A stretch of 64,000 nucleotides of DNA from Sva-07 sp963707515. Its GTDB lineage: Bacteria; Actinomycetota; Acidimicrobiia; Acidimicrobiales; Ilumatobacteraceae. Shown here one piece after another: positions 10,934-19,212 of this stretch (its first letter is position 1; each line of letters begins with the position of its first letter). The notes below the pieces were generated by a model that saw only the letters and a list, made by a program, of their open reading frames with translations, did no database searches and was not told the DNA's origin. The position numbers were made by a program, and so were the translations under genes. Location of the stretch: NCBI GenBank assembly GCA_963707515.1, contig CAVPQI010000003.1:496001-560000 (forward strand), in the 5' to 3' direction.

Positions 10934-11395
10934 TCAACCCGCGGCGAGCGCCTCGAGGAGTTTGGTCGGCGTGTCCTTGGGGCTGATCTTCGGCCAGGCA
11001 CGGACGACCTTGCCCGCCTCGTCGATGAGGAACGCCGAGCGCTGCACGCCCATGTAGGTCTTGCCGTAGTTCTTCTTCTCCACCCACACGCCGTACTTCT
11101 CGGCGATGGCATGGTCGAGGTCGGACACGAGCGTGAAGCCGAGGCCGTACTTGTCGTCGAACTTCTTCAGCGCCGCCGGCTTGTCGGGACTGATGCCGAT
11201 GACCACCGTGTCGCCGATCTCGCCGGCGATGTCGCGCAACCCGCACGCCTGGGTGGTGCAGCCCGGCGTGTCGGCACGAGGGTAGAAGTACAGCAGCACC
11301 TTGCGTCCGGCGAGCTTCGACAGCTGCACCTTCTCCTCGTTCTGGTCGAGCAGGGTGAACGCGGGCGCCTTCTTGCCCTCGGCGGGAGTCGTCAT
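10934..11395 (-). CDS. bcp: Thioredoxin-dependent peroxiredoxin Bcp/PrxQ
   Basis: 153-residue peroxiredoxin reducing hydrogen peroxide and alkyl hydroperoxides with electrons from thioredoxin, in the cytoplasm. The peroxidatic cysteine is C46 in YPRADTPGCTTQACGLRD and the likely resolving cysteine is C51, the arrangement of the PrxQ/Bcp subfamily. The length is typical. The gene starts at ATG 11395 (MTTPAEGKKAPAF) and is flanked by short intergenic stretches with no evident partner. Confidence 0.95.
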   Translation of the reverse strand: MTTPAEGKKAPAFTLLDQNEEKVQLSKLAGRKVLLYFYPRADTPGCTTQACGLRDIAGEIGDTVVIGISPDKPAALKKFDDKYGLGFTLVSDLDHAIAEKYGVWVEKKNYGKTYMGVQRSAFLIDEAGKVVRAWPKISPKDTPTKLLEALAAG

Positions 11396-11456
11396 GGGTG
11401 CGTACGTTAGGGCGTCGCGATCCCCGCCACCGCCAAGCTCCGACGGCCCGATCGGC

Positions 11457-12119
11457 TCAGACGGGTTTGATCGGTTGCCCCGACAGTTCCAGCCGGGTGG
11501 CGAACACGGCCGCTTCCGTGCGCCGCTCCATGCCCAGCTTGGCGAGCACGTGGGAGACGTAGTTCTTGACGGTCTTCTCGGCGAGGAACAGTTCGGAAGC
11601 GATCTGGCGGTTGGTCTTGCCGTCGGCGATGAGGTGCAGGATGCGACGTTCCTGTGGCGACAGCGAGGCGAGGCGGGCGTCCTCCTCCGGCGGCCGACGC
11701 AACCGTTCGAGCACGCGTGCCGTGATCGCCGGGTCGAGCAGCGACTCGCCCGCCGCCACCCGTTGCACCGCGGACGTCAGCTCGTTGCCACGCACCTGCT
11801 TGAGCACGTACCCCGAGGCGCCGGCCATGATCGCCTCGAACAGCGCCTCGTCGTCGCTGTACGACGTGAGGATGAGACACGGGGTGCCGAGCGTGCTGCG
11901 CACCTCCCGGCAGACCTCGATGCCGTTGCCGTCGGGGACGCGCACGTCGAGGATGGCGACGTCGGGCCGCACGGCGGGGATGCGCAGCAGCGCCTCGGCC
12001 GCCGTTGCTGCCTCGCCCACGACGGCGATGGTGCCGGTCGACTCGAGCAGGGCGCGCACGCCGTGGCGGACGACTTCGTGATCGTCCATCAAGAAGGCGC
12101 GGATCGGCGGCTGCGTCAT
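11457..12119 (-). CDS. NarL/DevR-type response regulator (REC-LuxR)
   Basis: 220 residues. The receiver domain spans about residues 6-120, with acidic pair D12/D13, phospho-acceptor D58 (AILDVRVPDGNG) and the conserved lysine in GYVLKQ. A LuxR-type helix-turn-helix occupies about 145-205 (LSPQERRILHLIADGKTNRQ). ATG 12119 is chosen because the receiver motif begins directly after it. The gene is divergent from a histidine kinase whose start lies about 100 bp away, so the two very likely form a two-component pair. Overall similarity is to the DevR/DosR class, but no sensor GAF domains or dormancy genes are nearby, so a hypoxia role is not claimed. Confidence 0.9.
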   Translation of the reverse strand: MTQPPIRAFLMDDHEVVRHGVRALLESTGTIAVVGEAATAAEALLRIPAVRPDVAILDVRVPDGNGIEVCREVRSTLGTPCLILTSYSDDEALFEAIMAGASGYVLKQVRGNELTSAVQRVAAGESLLDPAITARVLERLRRPPEEDARLASLSPQERRILHLIADGKTNRQIASELFLAEKTVKNYVSHVLAKLGMERRTEAAVFATRLELSGQPIKPV

Positions 12120-12220
12120 GGTGCCAGTCCACCAGCATCGACGCACCGATCACAAGGGCCGGAGGTCCCGAACCGAGGGGACCGGGCCGGATCCGCGGCG
12201 CCGGGGCTACGGTCCGACCG

Positions 12221-13213
12221 GTGATTCCGGATCGACTGATCCAGCGGGCGAGCGAGCTCGCCCCCGACGGCGTGCTGATCGTCGACGCCGCCGGCACCGT
12301 CGTGTACGCCAATCGTTCGATGCACGACCTGGCGCTCTCCGACGACCTGATCGGCACGTCGGTCGAAGCGCTGGTGCCCGATTCGGTCCGGATGCGCCAT
12401 GCCCGGTACCGCGACGCCTACGCCGACAGCCCGATGCAGCGCCCGATGGGCAGCGGACTCGAACTCAGCCTGCGCCGCAGCGACGGCACGCTGGTGCCGG
12501 TCGAGATCTCGCTCAGCCCGTTCGACGAGGACGGGCTCTACGTGATCGCCATCGTCCGCGACATCACCGAGCGGCGGGCCAACGAACAGCGCCTGGCGGC
12601 TGCCCGCGAGCAGCTGGCGCTGGCCTCCGAGCGCGAGCGCATCGGGCGCGACCTGCACGACGTCGTGCTGCAACACCTCTACGGGGTCGGGCTGTCCGTG
12701 CAGGCGATCGCCGCCGGCGCCGACGCCGTCACCTCGGTGCGGCTGGAGGAGATCGTCGACGAGGTCGATCGGGTGATCGTCGAGGTGCGCACGATCGTGT
12801 TCACACTCGGCAGCTCGTCGCGCCACGGCGCCCTGGCCCACGAGCTCGGCGAGATCATCGCCCAGGCGACGCGGGTACTCGGCTTCACACCGGCGCTGCG
12901 CCTGGAGGGACCGGTCGAGTCGGTGCTCACCGACGCCGTGCGCAGCGAGCTGTCGGCGACGCTGCGCGAAGCGCTCGGCAACGTCGCCCGCCACGCCCAC
13001 GCCACCCAGGCCGAGGTCGTGCTCGCCGTCGTCGGCAACGACATCGAAGCGATCGTCAGCGACAACGGCGTCGGTCCGCCCGCCGGCGGCATCGGCCCGG
13101 GCGGTCACGGCTTGGTCAACCTCGCCGCACGTGCTGCCGACCTCGGTGGTGCGTGCACGCTCGAGCCGGGGCCCTCCGGCGGCGCCGTGCTCACCTGGCG
13201 CGTCCCGTTCTGA
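12221..13213 (+). CDS. PAS-domain sensor histidine kinase (HisKA_3 type)
   Basis: 330 residues from GTG 12221. A PAS domain occupies residues 5-115 (GVLIVDAAGTVVYANRSM, closing with VIAIVRDITERR). The dimerisation/phospho-acceptor helix carries H146 in ERERIGRDLHDVVLQHLYG, the signature of NarL-partner kinases, and the ATPase domain has ALGNVARHAHA (N box) and SDNGVG (G1). No membrane segment is seen, so it should be cytosolic and sense through PAS. It is divergent from the response regulator at 11457, its probable partner. A ligand for the PAS domain cannot be predicted. Confidence 0.9.
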   Translation: MIPDRLIQRASELAPDGVLIVDAAGTVVYANRSMHDLALSDDLIGTSVEALVPDSVRMRHARYRDAYADSPMQRPMGSGLELSLRRSDGTLVPVEISLSPFDEDGLYVIAIVRDITERRANEQRLAAAREQLALASERERIGRDLHDVVLQHLYGVGLSVQAIAAGADAVTSVRLEEIVDEVDRVIVEVRTIVFTLGSSSRHGALAHELGEIIAQATRVLGFTPALRLEGPVESVLTDAVRSELSATLREALGNVARHAHATQAEVVLAVVGNDIEAIVSDNGVGPPAGGIGPGGHGLVNLAARAADLGGACTLEPGPSGGAVLTWRVPF

Positions 13214-13427
13214 CGCGCGCGTCGCCGCGGGTGCCGGCGTGGGCAGGCACCGGCGTTGGCGAGCGATGACGCTCGGTGGCCGGTCGGGCCGGTCGGGCGG
13301 TTCGGCCGGTCGGGACGATCGGGCCCGTCGGTTGGGGACCTTCGGCCCTGATGGCCGATGGGGGTGCGGGCCGACAATCGAGATGTCGGGTGATCAAGCG
13401 CCCGGATCAAGGAGATCGGAGCTCATC

Positions 13428-14150
13428 ATGAAGAAGCGACTGTCGGTGCTCGGTGCCGTGCTGGCCATTGCCGGCCTGGCGTTCCTCACCGCTGGCGGCG
13501 TGGCCTTCCTGAAGGTGCAGGAGGGATACGGCTCGCTGGAAGCGTTCAGCGCCGCCCAGAACGTCACGTTGTCGTACGACGAGGACGGCAACCTGGTCGA
13601 CCGCGGTTCGGTCGAAGAGGCGCAGGCGATCCTCAGCCTGCTCGAGGACGACTGGCAGTACCCGGTCGTCAGCGGCGACCTCGACCCGAACGACCCGCTC
13701 GTCGACACGGCGACGGAGTACATGTACCAGATGGCGACCATCAACTACCACGTGCTCCACGGCACGTACACGGTCACCCTCGACGAGGCCGTCGAGTACG
13801 AGGGTGTCACGTACGAGGCCGGCGACCACGAGGTCAACGGCGAGGGCCGGTACTGGACCGAGTTCGACCGCAGCCACCCGCTCGAGGGCCCTGCCCGGGA
13901 GATGGCGTGGACCGGGACGGTGCACGGCCTGGTCGGTGAGCTCGGTGTCGGCACGGTGACCGCCAGCACCTTGCAGATGGGTCTCGCTCTGGCCGGACTG
14001 TTCGCCGGGGTCGGCGTGGTCCTGATGATCGCCGGCGGCGGTCTGATCTGGGTCGGCCGGGCCGACCGCACCGGGATGCTGCTCGACGCAGCGCCGCTGA
14101 CGGTGCCCGCCGAGTTCGTCGAGGAGCACCGGACGGCGATCACGGCCTGA
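13428..14150 (+). CDS. Two-segment membrane protein of unknown function
   Basis: 240 residues starting at ATG 13428 (MKKRLSVLG), with AAGGAG at 13408-13413 as the nearest ribosome-binding site. A hydrophobic segment at residues 6-28 and another near 185-210 bracket an acidic region of about 150 residues rich in Glu, Asp and Tyr (for example TEYMYQMATINYHVLHG), predicted to be outside the cell. The protein ends with a short cytoplasmic tail. No family is recognised. The 214-bp gap upstream contains GGTCGGGCCGGTCGGG-like imperfect repeats and no other gene. Confidence 0.75.
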   Translation: MKKRLSVLGAVLAIAGLAFLTAGGVAFLKVQEGYGSLEAFSAAQNVTLSYDEDGNLVDRGSVEEAQAILSLLEDDWQYPVVSGDLDPNDPLVDTATEYMYQMATINYHVLHGTYTVTLDEAVEYEGVTYEAGDHEVNGEGRYWTEFDRSHPLEGPAREMAWTGTVHGLVGELGVGTVTASTLQMGLALAGLFAGVGVVLMIAGGGLIWVGRADRTGMLLDAAPLTVPAEFVEEHRTAITA

Positions 14151-14160
14151 CACGCTCCGG

Positions 14161-14883
14161 TCACCTCCGACGCAGCCCTCCGGTTTCGACCGGGGGGCTG
14201 CGTCGCGTCGCGCCCCGGGTGTCCCCGGTGCTCCCGGTGCCCGCAGTGCCCGCAGTGCCCGCGGTGCCCGCAGTGCTCGCGGTGCCCGCAGTGCTCCCGG
14301 TGAGTCCGTCGACGATGCGTTCGAGGCGGCGCGAGCCCCAGCGACCCGGTCGGCGCAGCGCCTCGAGCCGCGACGCCAGCTCGTCGAGCGAGAGGGCGCC
14401 GCGGTCGACCGCGGCGACGATCGTCGACGCGAGGCGCTCGTCGCTCGCACCGGCGAGGGCGAGGTCGATCAGCGTGCGAGCCGGCGTGGTCGTGGCCAGG
14501 CCGAAGCGCGGCGTCACGTCGACGGCGTCGAGCCGGTCGGTGGTGTGGACGATGAACGGGGTGACGACCGAGCGTCGACGGCGGGCGATCGTGAATTCGA
14601 CGGCACTGCGGTCGGCATCCGGAAATTCGTGCAGCGTCGCCGCCGACTCGAAGCTGACGCAGCTGCCCGGACCGAGGCTCAGCAGCCCGGCGCGCAGCCG
14701 CCAGCGGGTGGAGTGCGGCGCGCCGCGCAGGCGGTAGACGCGTGGCGCCACCCGCACGATCCAGCCGTCGGCGGCGAGTTGCGTTCGGCGCCAGCGGGTG
14801 ATGCCGTGCGCCGCCAACTGGTCGACCGTCGCCATGGCGTCCTGTTCGGCCATCAACGTGGCCAGTTCCTGCGGGAGTTGCAC
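14161..14883 (-). CDS. AbiEi-type antitoxin-domain protein with repetitive C-terminal tail
   Basis: 240 residues from GTG 14883, chosen because VQLPQELATLMAEQDAMATV fits the usual family N-terminus. Residues 10-60 form the winged-helix domain typical of type IV AbiEi antitoxin-like proteins (VDQLAAHGITRWRRTQLAADGW, then VYRLRGAPHS). The middle shows TTPARTLIDLALAG, as in actinobacterial AbiEi/DUF559 proteins, but the C-terminal DUF559 nuclease-like domain is absent. Instead the protein ends in a Gly-Thr-Ala repeat tail encoded by a 9-bp tandem repeat. No AbiEii toxin gene is adjacent. A role as a stand-alone DNA-binding protein is possible. Confidence 0.65.
   Translation of the reverse strand: MQLPQELATLMAEQDAMATVDQLAAHGITRWRRTQLAADGWIVRVAPRVYRLRGAPHSTRWRLRAGLLSLGPGSCVSFESAATLHEFPDADRSAVEFTIARRRRSVVTPFIVHTTDRLDAVDVTPRFGLATTTPARTLIDLALAGASDERLASTIVAAVDRGALSLDELASRLEALRRPGRWGSRRLERIVDGLTGSTAGTASTAGTAGTAGTAGTGSTGDTRGATRRSPPVETGGLRRR
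14228..14299. repeat. 9-bp coding minisatellite, eight units
   Basis: Eight tandem copies of a 9-bp unit close to GTGCCCGCA, with third-position variants such as GTGCTCGCG and GTGCTCCCG. Read on the minus strand it encodes the Gly-Thr-Ala-rich tail of the AbiEi-like protein. Unit length is a multiple of three, so gain or loss of copies would keep the frame. Confidence 0.9.
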
Positions 14884-14968
14884 ACCCGGCAGTGGGCGCT
14901 GATCACCGTCGTCCGGAACCTCAGCGCGTCCCCGAACTGCCCGAACGCCCAACCAGCGTCACGAACCA

Positions 14969-15021
14969 CCGAAATTTGTCCGAATCGTGCCGCTCAGCGG
15001 TATGAAACGGACAAATTTCGG
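14969..15021. repeat. Perfect 14-bp inverted repeat with 25-bp spacer
   Basis: CCGAAATTTGTCCG at 14969-14982 is matched exactly by its reverse complement at 15008-15021; a smaller CCGC-TCA-GCGG hairpin lies in the spacer. The stem is AT-rich against a GC-rich background. It sits between the stop of the DUF2007-like gene and the start of the AbiEi-like gene on the minus strand, about 90 bp upstream of the latter. No T-run follows, so a simple intrinsic terminator is less likely than an operator, a cruciform or a small extragenic repeat. Confidence 0.8.
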
Positions 15022-15057
15022 ATCGGGTCTCGGGGCGCGGGTGCTTCGGGGCGCGGG

Positions 15058-15369
15058 TCAGAGGTCGCGGGTCCAGGGTGGGTGGCCGAGGACGTCGGTC
15101 ATCACCTCGACGGCTTCGGCGCGGCGGTCCTCGGTGACGAAGATGCGCGCCATCGCCTCGCGCTGGTGCATCATCGGGTTGAGGCCGAAGTCGTCGGCGG
15201 CGACGGCCGGGATGCCCTGGCCGGTGAGCTCGTCGACGACCATCGGCGCCATCCACTGCGGCACCCAGCCGGCCTCGACCGTGCGCTCCGGGTCCGGCGG
15301 CTTCGGGGCGTGCTTGCCGAACACCCAGTGCCATGCCTCACGGAATGTGGGGAAGCGGAACGTCGCCAT
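15058..15369 (-). CDS. Small DUF2007-like protein
   Basis: 103 residues, ATG 15369. The central part, VVDELTGQGIPAVAADDFGL, and the closing IFVTEDRRAEAVEVMTDVL resemble DUF2007, a small ferredoxin-like domain related to ACT/GlnB proteins and annotated as putative signal-transducing. An N-terminal aromatic-rich segment (FREAWHWVFGKHAPKPPDP) precedes it. It follows the MocR gene on the same strand by 14 bp, so it may be co-transcribed with it. Function unknown. Confidence 0.65.
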   Translation of the reverse strand: MATFRFPTFREAWHWVFGKHAPKPPDPERTVEAGWVPQWMAPMVVDELTGQGIPAVAADDFGLNPMMHQREAMARIFVTEDRRAEAVEVMTDVLGHPPWTRDL

Positions 15370-15383
15370 CGCCGCCCAGCATG

Positions 15384-16739
15384 TCAGCGGGTGCCGATCC
15401 GCGCTCGCGGATGGCGCGCCGCGTCGACGAGCACCGCGGCGACGTGCTCGATGTCGTCGTCGCGCAGGCGGCTCAGGGTGAGCCGCAGGTGGTCGCGGTC
15501 GGGGCGGGTGAGGAACGGCGTGCCCGGCGCGGCGCCGATGCCTTGACTGGCGAGCTGCACCAGGGCCGCCCGCTCGTCTTCGACAGCGATCCACACGTTG
15601 ATGCCGTCGCCGCCGGGATGGTCGACGCCAGCGGCGGTCAACACCTCCGACAGACGCCGCCGCCGGTCGTCGTAGGTGGCACGGGCGGCGGCGAGCAGCG
15701 CCGGCGTCTCGTCGCTCTGCAGGAGGTGGACGAGCACCAGCTGGAGGATCCGGCTGCTCCACCCGGGGCCCAGCAGGCGGCGGTTGGCGACGGCGTCGAC
15801 CACGTCGCCGGCCCCACCGACGGCCGCCAACCGCAGGTCGGGGCCGTGGCTCTTGGAGAAGCTGCGGATGTGCACCGTGCGATCCGGCAGCCACGTCCCG
15901 AGGCTGACCAGTGGCGCCGCCGACACCTCGTTGGCGTGGTCGTCCTCGATCACCACGGTCGTCGTCGCCGCCAGGAGCTCGGCCAGCCGGCGCGCCCGTT
16001 CGCGCGACAGGGCAACCGACGTCGGGTTCTGGGCGCGGGGTTGGAGGAACACCGCCGTCGGCCGCTGCGTCAGCGCCGCCTCGAGCCCCGCCGCGTCCAT
16101 GCCCTCGTCGTCGACGTCGACGCCGATCACCTCGCAGCCGAGTTGGTCGAGGAGGTCGAGCAAGGGCGGGAACGCAGGGTGTTCGACGACCACCCGATCG
16201 CCGAGACGCAGCACGACCTGGGCGACGCGGTCGAGGGCGTCCATCGCCCCGTCGACGACCGTCAGCGCCTCGGGTTCGAACGGCCAGTCGGCGCGGAGCA
16301 GCTCGCCGAGCTCGGGGAGCACCGGCGTGTCGAGGTAGCTCGTGGTCAACGACTGCCCGCCGACGCTGGCGATCGCCGGCCCGAGGTCGGGGAGCAGGTC
16401 GGGGTCCGGCGTGCCGGTGGACAGGTCGATGGCGATGTGGCCGTGCCACTGGGTGATCCGGCGGTAGCGCCGCGGTCCGCCGGGGCCGGTCGGGACGCGT
16501 ACGAAGGTGCCGTTGCGGCCGCGGGTCTCGATCGCCCCGACCGCCACCAGCCCTCGCCACGCCTCGCTGACCGTCGTCGGCGACACGCCGAGGTTGCGCG
16601 ACAACTGGCGCACGGTGGGCAACTTGGTGTCGGGCGGCAGATCACCGGCGGTGATCATCCGGCCGATCGCCGCGGCGATCGACTTGGCCGACGGCGTGGT
16701 CGACTCGTCGGTGACGCGGGCGGTGATCAGCGCCAGCAC
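15384..16739 (-). CDS. MocR-family regulator (GntR helix-turn-helix fused to aminotransferase fold)
   Basis: 451 residues from a GTG at 16739. The N-terminal winged helix of the GntR class lies at about residues 15-85 (LPTVRQLSRNLGVSPTTVSEAWRG). The remainder is a type I aminotransferase domain with the PLP-binding lysine region SFSKSHGPDLR. MocR proteins act as PLP-sensing regulators, often of neighbouring amine, vitamin or amino-acid metabolism genes. This one is divergent from the beta-ureidopropionase gene and is the likely local regulator of the pyrimidine-catabolism island, which produces beta-alanine, a plausible effector. The effector is inference. Confidence 0.9.
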   Translation of the reverse strand: MLALITARVTDESTTPSAKSIAAAIGRMITAGDLPPDTKLPTVRQLSRNLGVSPTTVSEAWRGLVAVGAIETRGRNGTFVRVPTGPGGPRRYRRITQWHGHIAIDLSTGTPDPDLLPDLGPAIASVGGQSLTTSYLDTPVLPELGELLRADWPFEPEALTVVDGAMDALDRVAQVVLRLGDRVVVEHPAFPPLLDLLDQLGCEVIGVDVDDEGMDAAGLEAALTQRPTAVFLQPRAQNPTSVALSRERARRLAELLAATTTVVIEDDHANEVSAAPLVSLGTWLPDRTVHIRSFSKSHGPDLRLAAVGGAGDVVDAVANRRLLGPGWSSRILQLVLVHLLQSDETPALLAAARATYDDRRRRLSEVLTAAGVDHPGGDGINVWIAVEDERAALVQLASQGIGAAPGTPFLTRPDRDHLRLTLSRLRDDDIEHVAAVLVDAARHPRARIGTR

Positions 16740-16806
16740 GACGTCCTCACGAATTCCTCGCCGGGCGATCGTTACGGCGCTGCGACGGCAACATGAACGA
16801 AATGTA

Positions 16807-16845
16807 CGGTCACAAACGCTCTATTGTCCACGCCTCGCGGTCACA
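16807..16845. promoter_or_regulatory. Direct repeats CGGTCACA in divergent promoter, candidate MocR operator
   Basis: CGGTCACA occurs at 16807-16814 and again at 16838-16845, 31 bp apart or about three helical turns, each followed by A/T. MocR regulators such as PdxR and TauR bind direct repeats. The interval separates the MocR gene from the catabolic operon and is the most AT-rich part of this stretch (TATTGT at 16822-16827, ATTATT at 16845-16850), so promoters for one or both directions probably lie here. Confidence 0.5.
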
Positions 16846-16884
16846 TTATTCTCGGGGTGACCTCGAGAGGTGAAGGGAGAGCCG

Positions 16885-17727
16885 ATGGCGCGAGTGATCA
16901 AGGCGGCGCTGCTGCAGACCGACTGGACCGGCGACAAGGAGTCGATGATCGTCAAGCACGAGGAGGCCGCCCGCGAGGCCGCCGCCCAGGGGGCGCAGGT
17001 GATGTGCTTCCAGGAGCTGTTCTACGGCCCGTACTTCTGTCAGGTCCAAGACCCCGAGTACTACGAGTACACCGAGTACATCCCCGACGGGCCCACCACC
17101 GAACGCTTCCAGAAGCTGGCCGCCGAGCTGAACATGGTGATGGTGCTGCCGATGTACGAGATCGAGCAGCCCGGCGTGTACTACAACACCGCCGCCGTGG
17201 TCGACGCCGACGGCAGCTACCTCGGCAAGTACCGCAAGCAGCACATCCCGCAGGTCAAGGGGTTCTGGGAGAAGTACTACTTCAAGCCCGGCAACGGCGG
17301 GTACCCGGTGTTCGACACCGCCGTCGGCAAGGTCGGCGTGTACATCTGCTACGACCGCCACTTCCCCGAGGGTTGGCGGGCACTCGGCCTCAACGGCGCC
17401 GAGATCGTCTTCAACCCGTCGGCGACGTCCCGCGGGCTGTCGCAGTACCTGTGGTCGATCGAGCAGCCCGCTGCGGCGGTGGCCAACATGTACTACGTCG
17501 GGGCGATCAACCGGGTCGGCATCGAGCCGCTCGGCGACGACGACTTCTACGGCCAGAGCTACTTCGTCGACCCCCGCGGCAGCTACGTCGGCGACAAGGG
17601 CGACGCCTACGAGGCCGAGCTGATCGTGCGCGAGCTCGACCTCGACCTGATCAAAGAGGTGCGCGACGGCTGGGCGTTCTACCGCGACCGCCGTCCCGAC
17701 GCCTACGACGAGCTGGTGGAGAGCTGA
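16885..17727 (+). CDS. Nitrilase-superfamily beta-ureidopropionase (N-carbamoyl-beta-alanine amidohydrolase)
   Basis: 280-residue carbon-nitrogen hydrolase. The catalytic triad is visible as E44 (CFQELFYGPYF), K118 (KYRKQHIPQ) and C155 (VYICYDRHFPEG). The segments QVKGFWEKYYFKPGNGG and FNPSATSRGLSQYLW resemble beta-ureidopropionases and N-carbamoyl amidohydrolases, which release beta-alanine, CO2 and ammonia. ATG 16885 is chosen because GAAGGGAG lies at 16872-16879 upstream of it; an ATG five codons earlier is possible. The dihydropyrimidinase starts 3 nt after its stop, so the two reductive-pathway hydrolases are coupled. Activity on N-carbamoyl-amino acids from hydantoins is an alternative. 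Confidence 0.88.
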   Translation: MARVIKAALLQTDWTGDKESMIVKHEEAAREAAAQGAQVMCFQELFYGPYFCQVQDPEYYEYTEYIPDGPTTERFQKLAAELNMVMVLPMYEIEQPGVYYNTAAVVDADGSYLGKYRKQHIPQVKGFWEKYYFKPGNGGYPVFDTAVGKVGVYICYDRHFPEGWRALGLNGAEIVFNPSATSRGLSQYLWSIEQPAAAVANMYYVGAINRVGIEPLGDDDFYGQSYFVDPRGSYVGDKGDAYEAELIVRELDLDLIKEVRDGWAFYRDRRPDAYDELVES

Positions 17728-17730
17728 CCG

Positions 17731-19146
17731 ATGCCGGACCTGATCGTCAAGGGCGGCACGATCGTCAGCGCCACCGGACGCACCGCGGGCGACGTCGTCG
17801 TCGACGGTGAGCGGATCGTCGCCCTGCTCGCCCCCGGTGTCGCCGACCAGGTCGGCCTCGTCGCCGACCGCATCGTCGACGCCACCGGCAAGTACGTCGT
17901 GCCGGGCGGCATCGACGTCCACACCCACATGCAGATGCCATTCGGCGGTACCGAGGCCTCCGACACGTTCGAGACCGGTACCCGCGCCGCGGCGTGGGGT
18001 GGCGTGACCACGATCGTCGACTTCGCCGTGCAGAACACCGGAGGCAGCGTCCAGGACGCGCTCGGTGCCTGGCACGACAAGGCGGCCGGCCACTGCGCCG
18101 TCGACTACGCCTTCCACCAGATCATCGGCGGGGTCGACGAGGAGTCGCTGAAGGCGATGACCTACCTCGTCGACAACGAGGGCATCACCAGCTTCAAGCT
18201 CTTCATGGCCTACCCCGGGGTCCTCTACTCCGACGACGGGCAGATCCTGCGGGCGATGCAGAACGCCGCCGAGTCCGGGGCGATGATCATGATGCACGCC
18301 GAGAACGGCATCGCCATCGACGTCCTCGTCGCCCAGGCGATCGCCCGGGGCGACACCGACCCGAAGTTCCACTCGCTGACCCGCCCCGCCGAGCTCGAGG
18401 GCGAAGCGACGCACCGGGCGATCCAGCTCGCCAAGGTGGCGGGCAACGTGCCGCTGTACATCGTCCACATGTCGGCGTCGGAGGCGCTCGCCGAGGTCGC
18501 CGCGGCGCAGCACGCCGGCATGAACGTCTTCGCCGAGACCTGCCCGCAGTACCTCTACCTCACCCTCGAAGACCAGCTCGCGGCGCCCGGGTTCGAGGGC
18601 GCCAAGTGGGTCTGCTCGACCCCGTTGCGGACCAAGCACGAACACCACCAGAGCGATCTCTGGAAGGGCCTGCGGATGAACGAGCTGGCCGTCGTGTCCA
18701 CCGACCACTGCCCGTTCTGCATGAAGGACCAGAAGGAGATGGGGATCGGCAACTTCGCCGCCATCCCCAACGGCATCGGCGGCGTCGAGCACCGCATGGA
18801 GCTGATCTACCAGGGCGTGGTGGCGGGCGAGATCTCACTCGAGCGGTGGGTCGAGACCTGCGCCACCACGCCGGCGCGCATGTTCGGCCTCGATCGCAAG
18901 GGCGTCCTGGCGCCCGGCTACGACGCCGACATCTTGGTGTGGGACCCGACCTCGACGACGCGGATCGGCATCAACGACAAGCACCACATGAACATGGACT
19001 ACTCGGCGTACGAGGGCTTCGAGATCGACGGCAAGGTCGACACCGTCATCAGTCGCGGCACCGTCGTCGTCGAGAACGACACGTACGTCGGCACCAAGGG
19101 CCACGGCAAGTTCGTCAAGCGCGGCCTGTCGACGTATCTGCACTGA
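17731..19146 (+). CDS. hydA: Dihydropyrimidinase/hydantoinase
   Basis: 471-residue cyclic amidohydrolase opening dihydrouracil or dihydrothymine (or hydantoins) to N-carbamoyl-beta-amino acids. The binuclear metal site is complete: H64 and H66 (DVHTHMQ), the carbamylated lysine K156 (SFKLFMAYPG), H189 (MMHAENG), H246 (IVHMSAS) and D325 (STDHCPF). Length is usual for the family. The gene follows the beta-ureidopropionase by 3 nt and precedes the semialdehyde dehydrogenase, from which it is separated by a pair of inverted 33-bp palindromes. The context favours pyrimidine degradation over hydantoin use. Confidence 0.92.
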   Translation: MPDLIVKGGTIVSATGRTAGDVVVDGERIVALLAPGVADQVGLVADRIVDATGKYVVPGGIDVHTHMQMPFGGTEASDTFETGTRAAAWGGVTTIVDFAVQNTGGSVQDALGAWHDKAAGHCAVDYAFHQIIGGVDEESLKAMTYLVDNEGITSFKLFMAYPGVLYSDDGQILRAMQNAAESGAMIMMHAENGIAIDVLVAQAIARGDTDPKFHSLTRPAELEGEATHRAIQLAKVAGNVPLYIVHMSASEALAEVAAAQHAGMNVFAETCPQYLYLTLEDQLAAPGFEGAKWVCSTPLRTKHEHHQSDLWKGLRMNELAVVSTDHCPFCMKDQKEMGIGNFAAIPNGIGGVEHRMELIYQGVVAGEISLERWVETCATTPARMFGLDRKGVLAPGYDADILVWDPTSTTRIGINDKHHMNMDYSAYEGFEIDGKVDTVISRGTVVVENDTYVGTKGHGKFVKRGLSTYLH

Positions 19147-19147
19147 T

Positions 19148-19180
19148 CGTTACGACAGGGGTCAGACCCCTTCTGTAACG
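19148..19180. repeat. 33-bp extragenic palindrome, copy 1
   Basis: Nearly perfect palindrome centred on GGGGTCAGACCCC, with outer arms CGTTACGACA and TCTGTAACG. It lies two bases after the dihydropyrimidinase stop. Copy 2 at 19213-19245 is the same element in opposite orientation, and copy 3 is at 25668. The form (short, extragenic, palindromic, paired in inverted orientation) is that of a REP/BIME-type repeat, and it can also fold into an RNA hairpin. Confidence 0.85.
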
Positions 19181-19212
19181 CCTCGACCAACCCCGATCCA
19201 CCGACGGCGAGC

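Noticed and set aside
14161..14883. Complete type IV toxin-antitoxin system
   Set aside because: No AbiEii nucleotidyltransferase toxin gene on either side.
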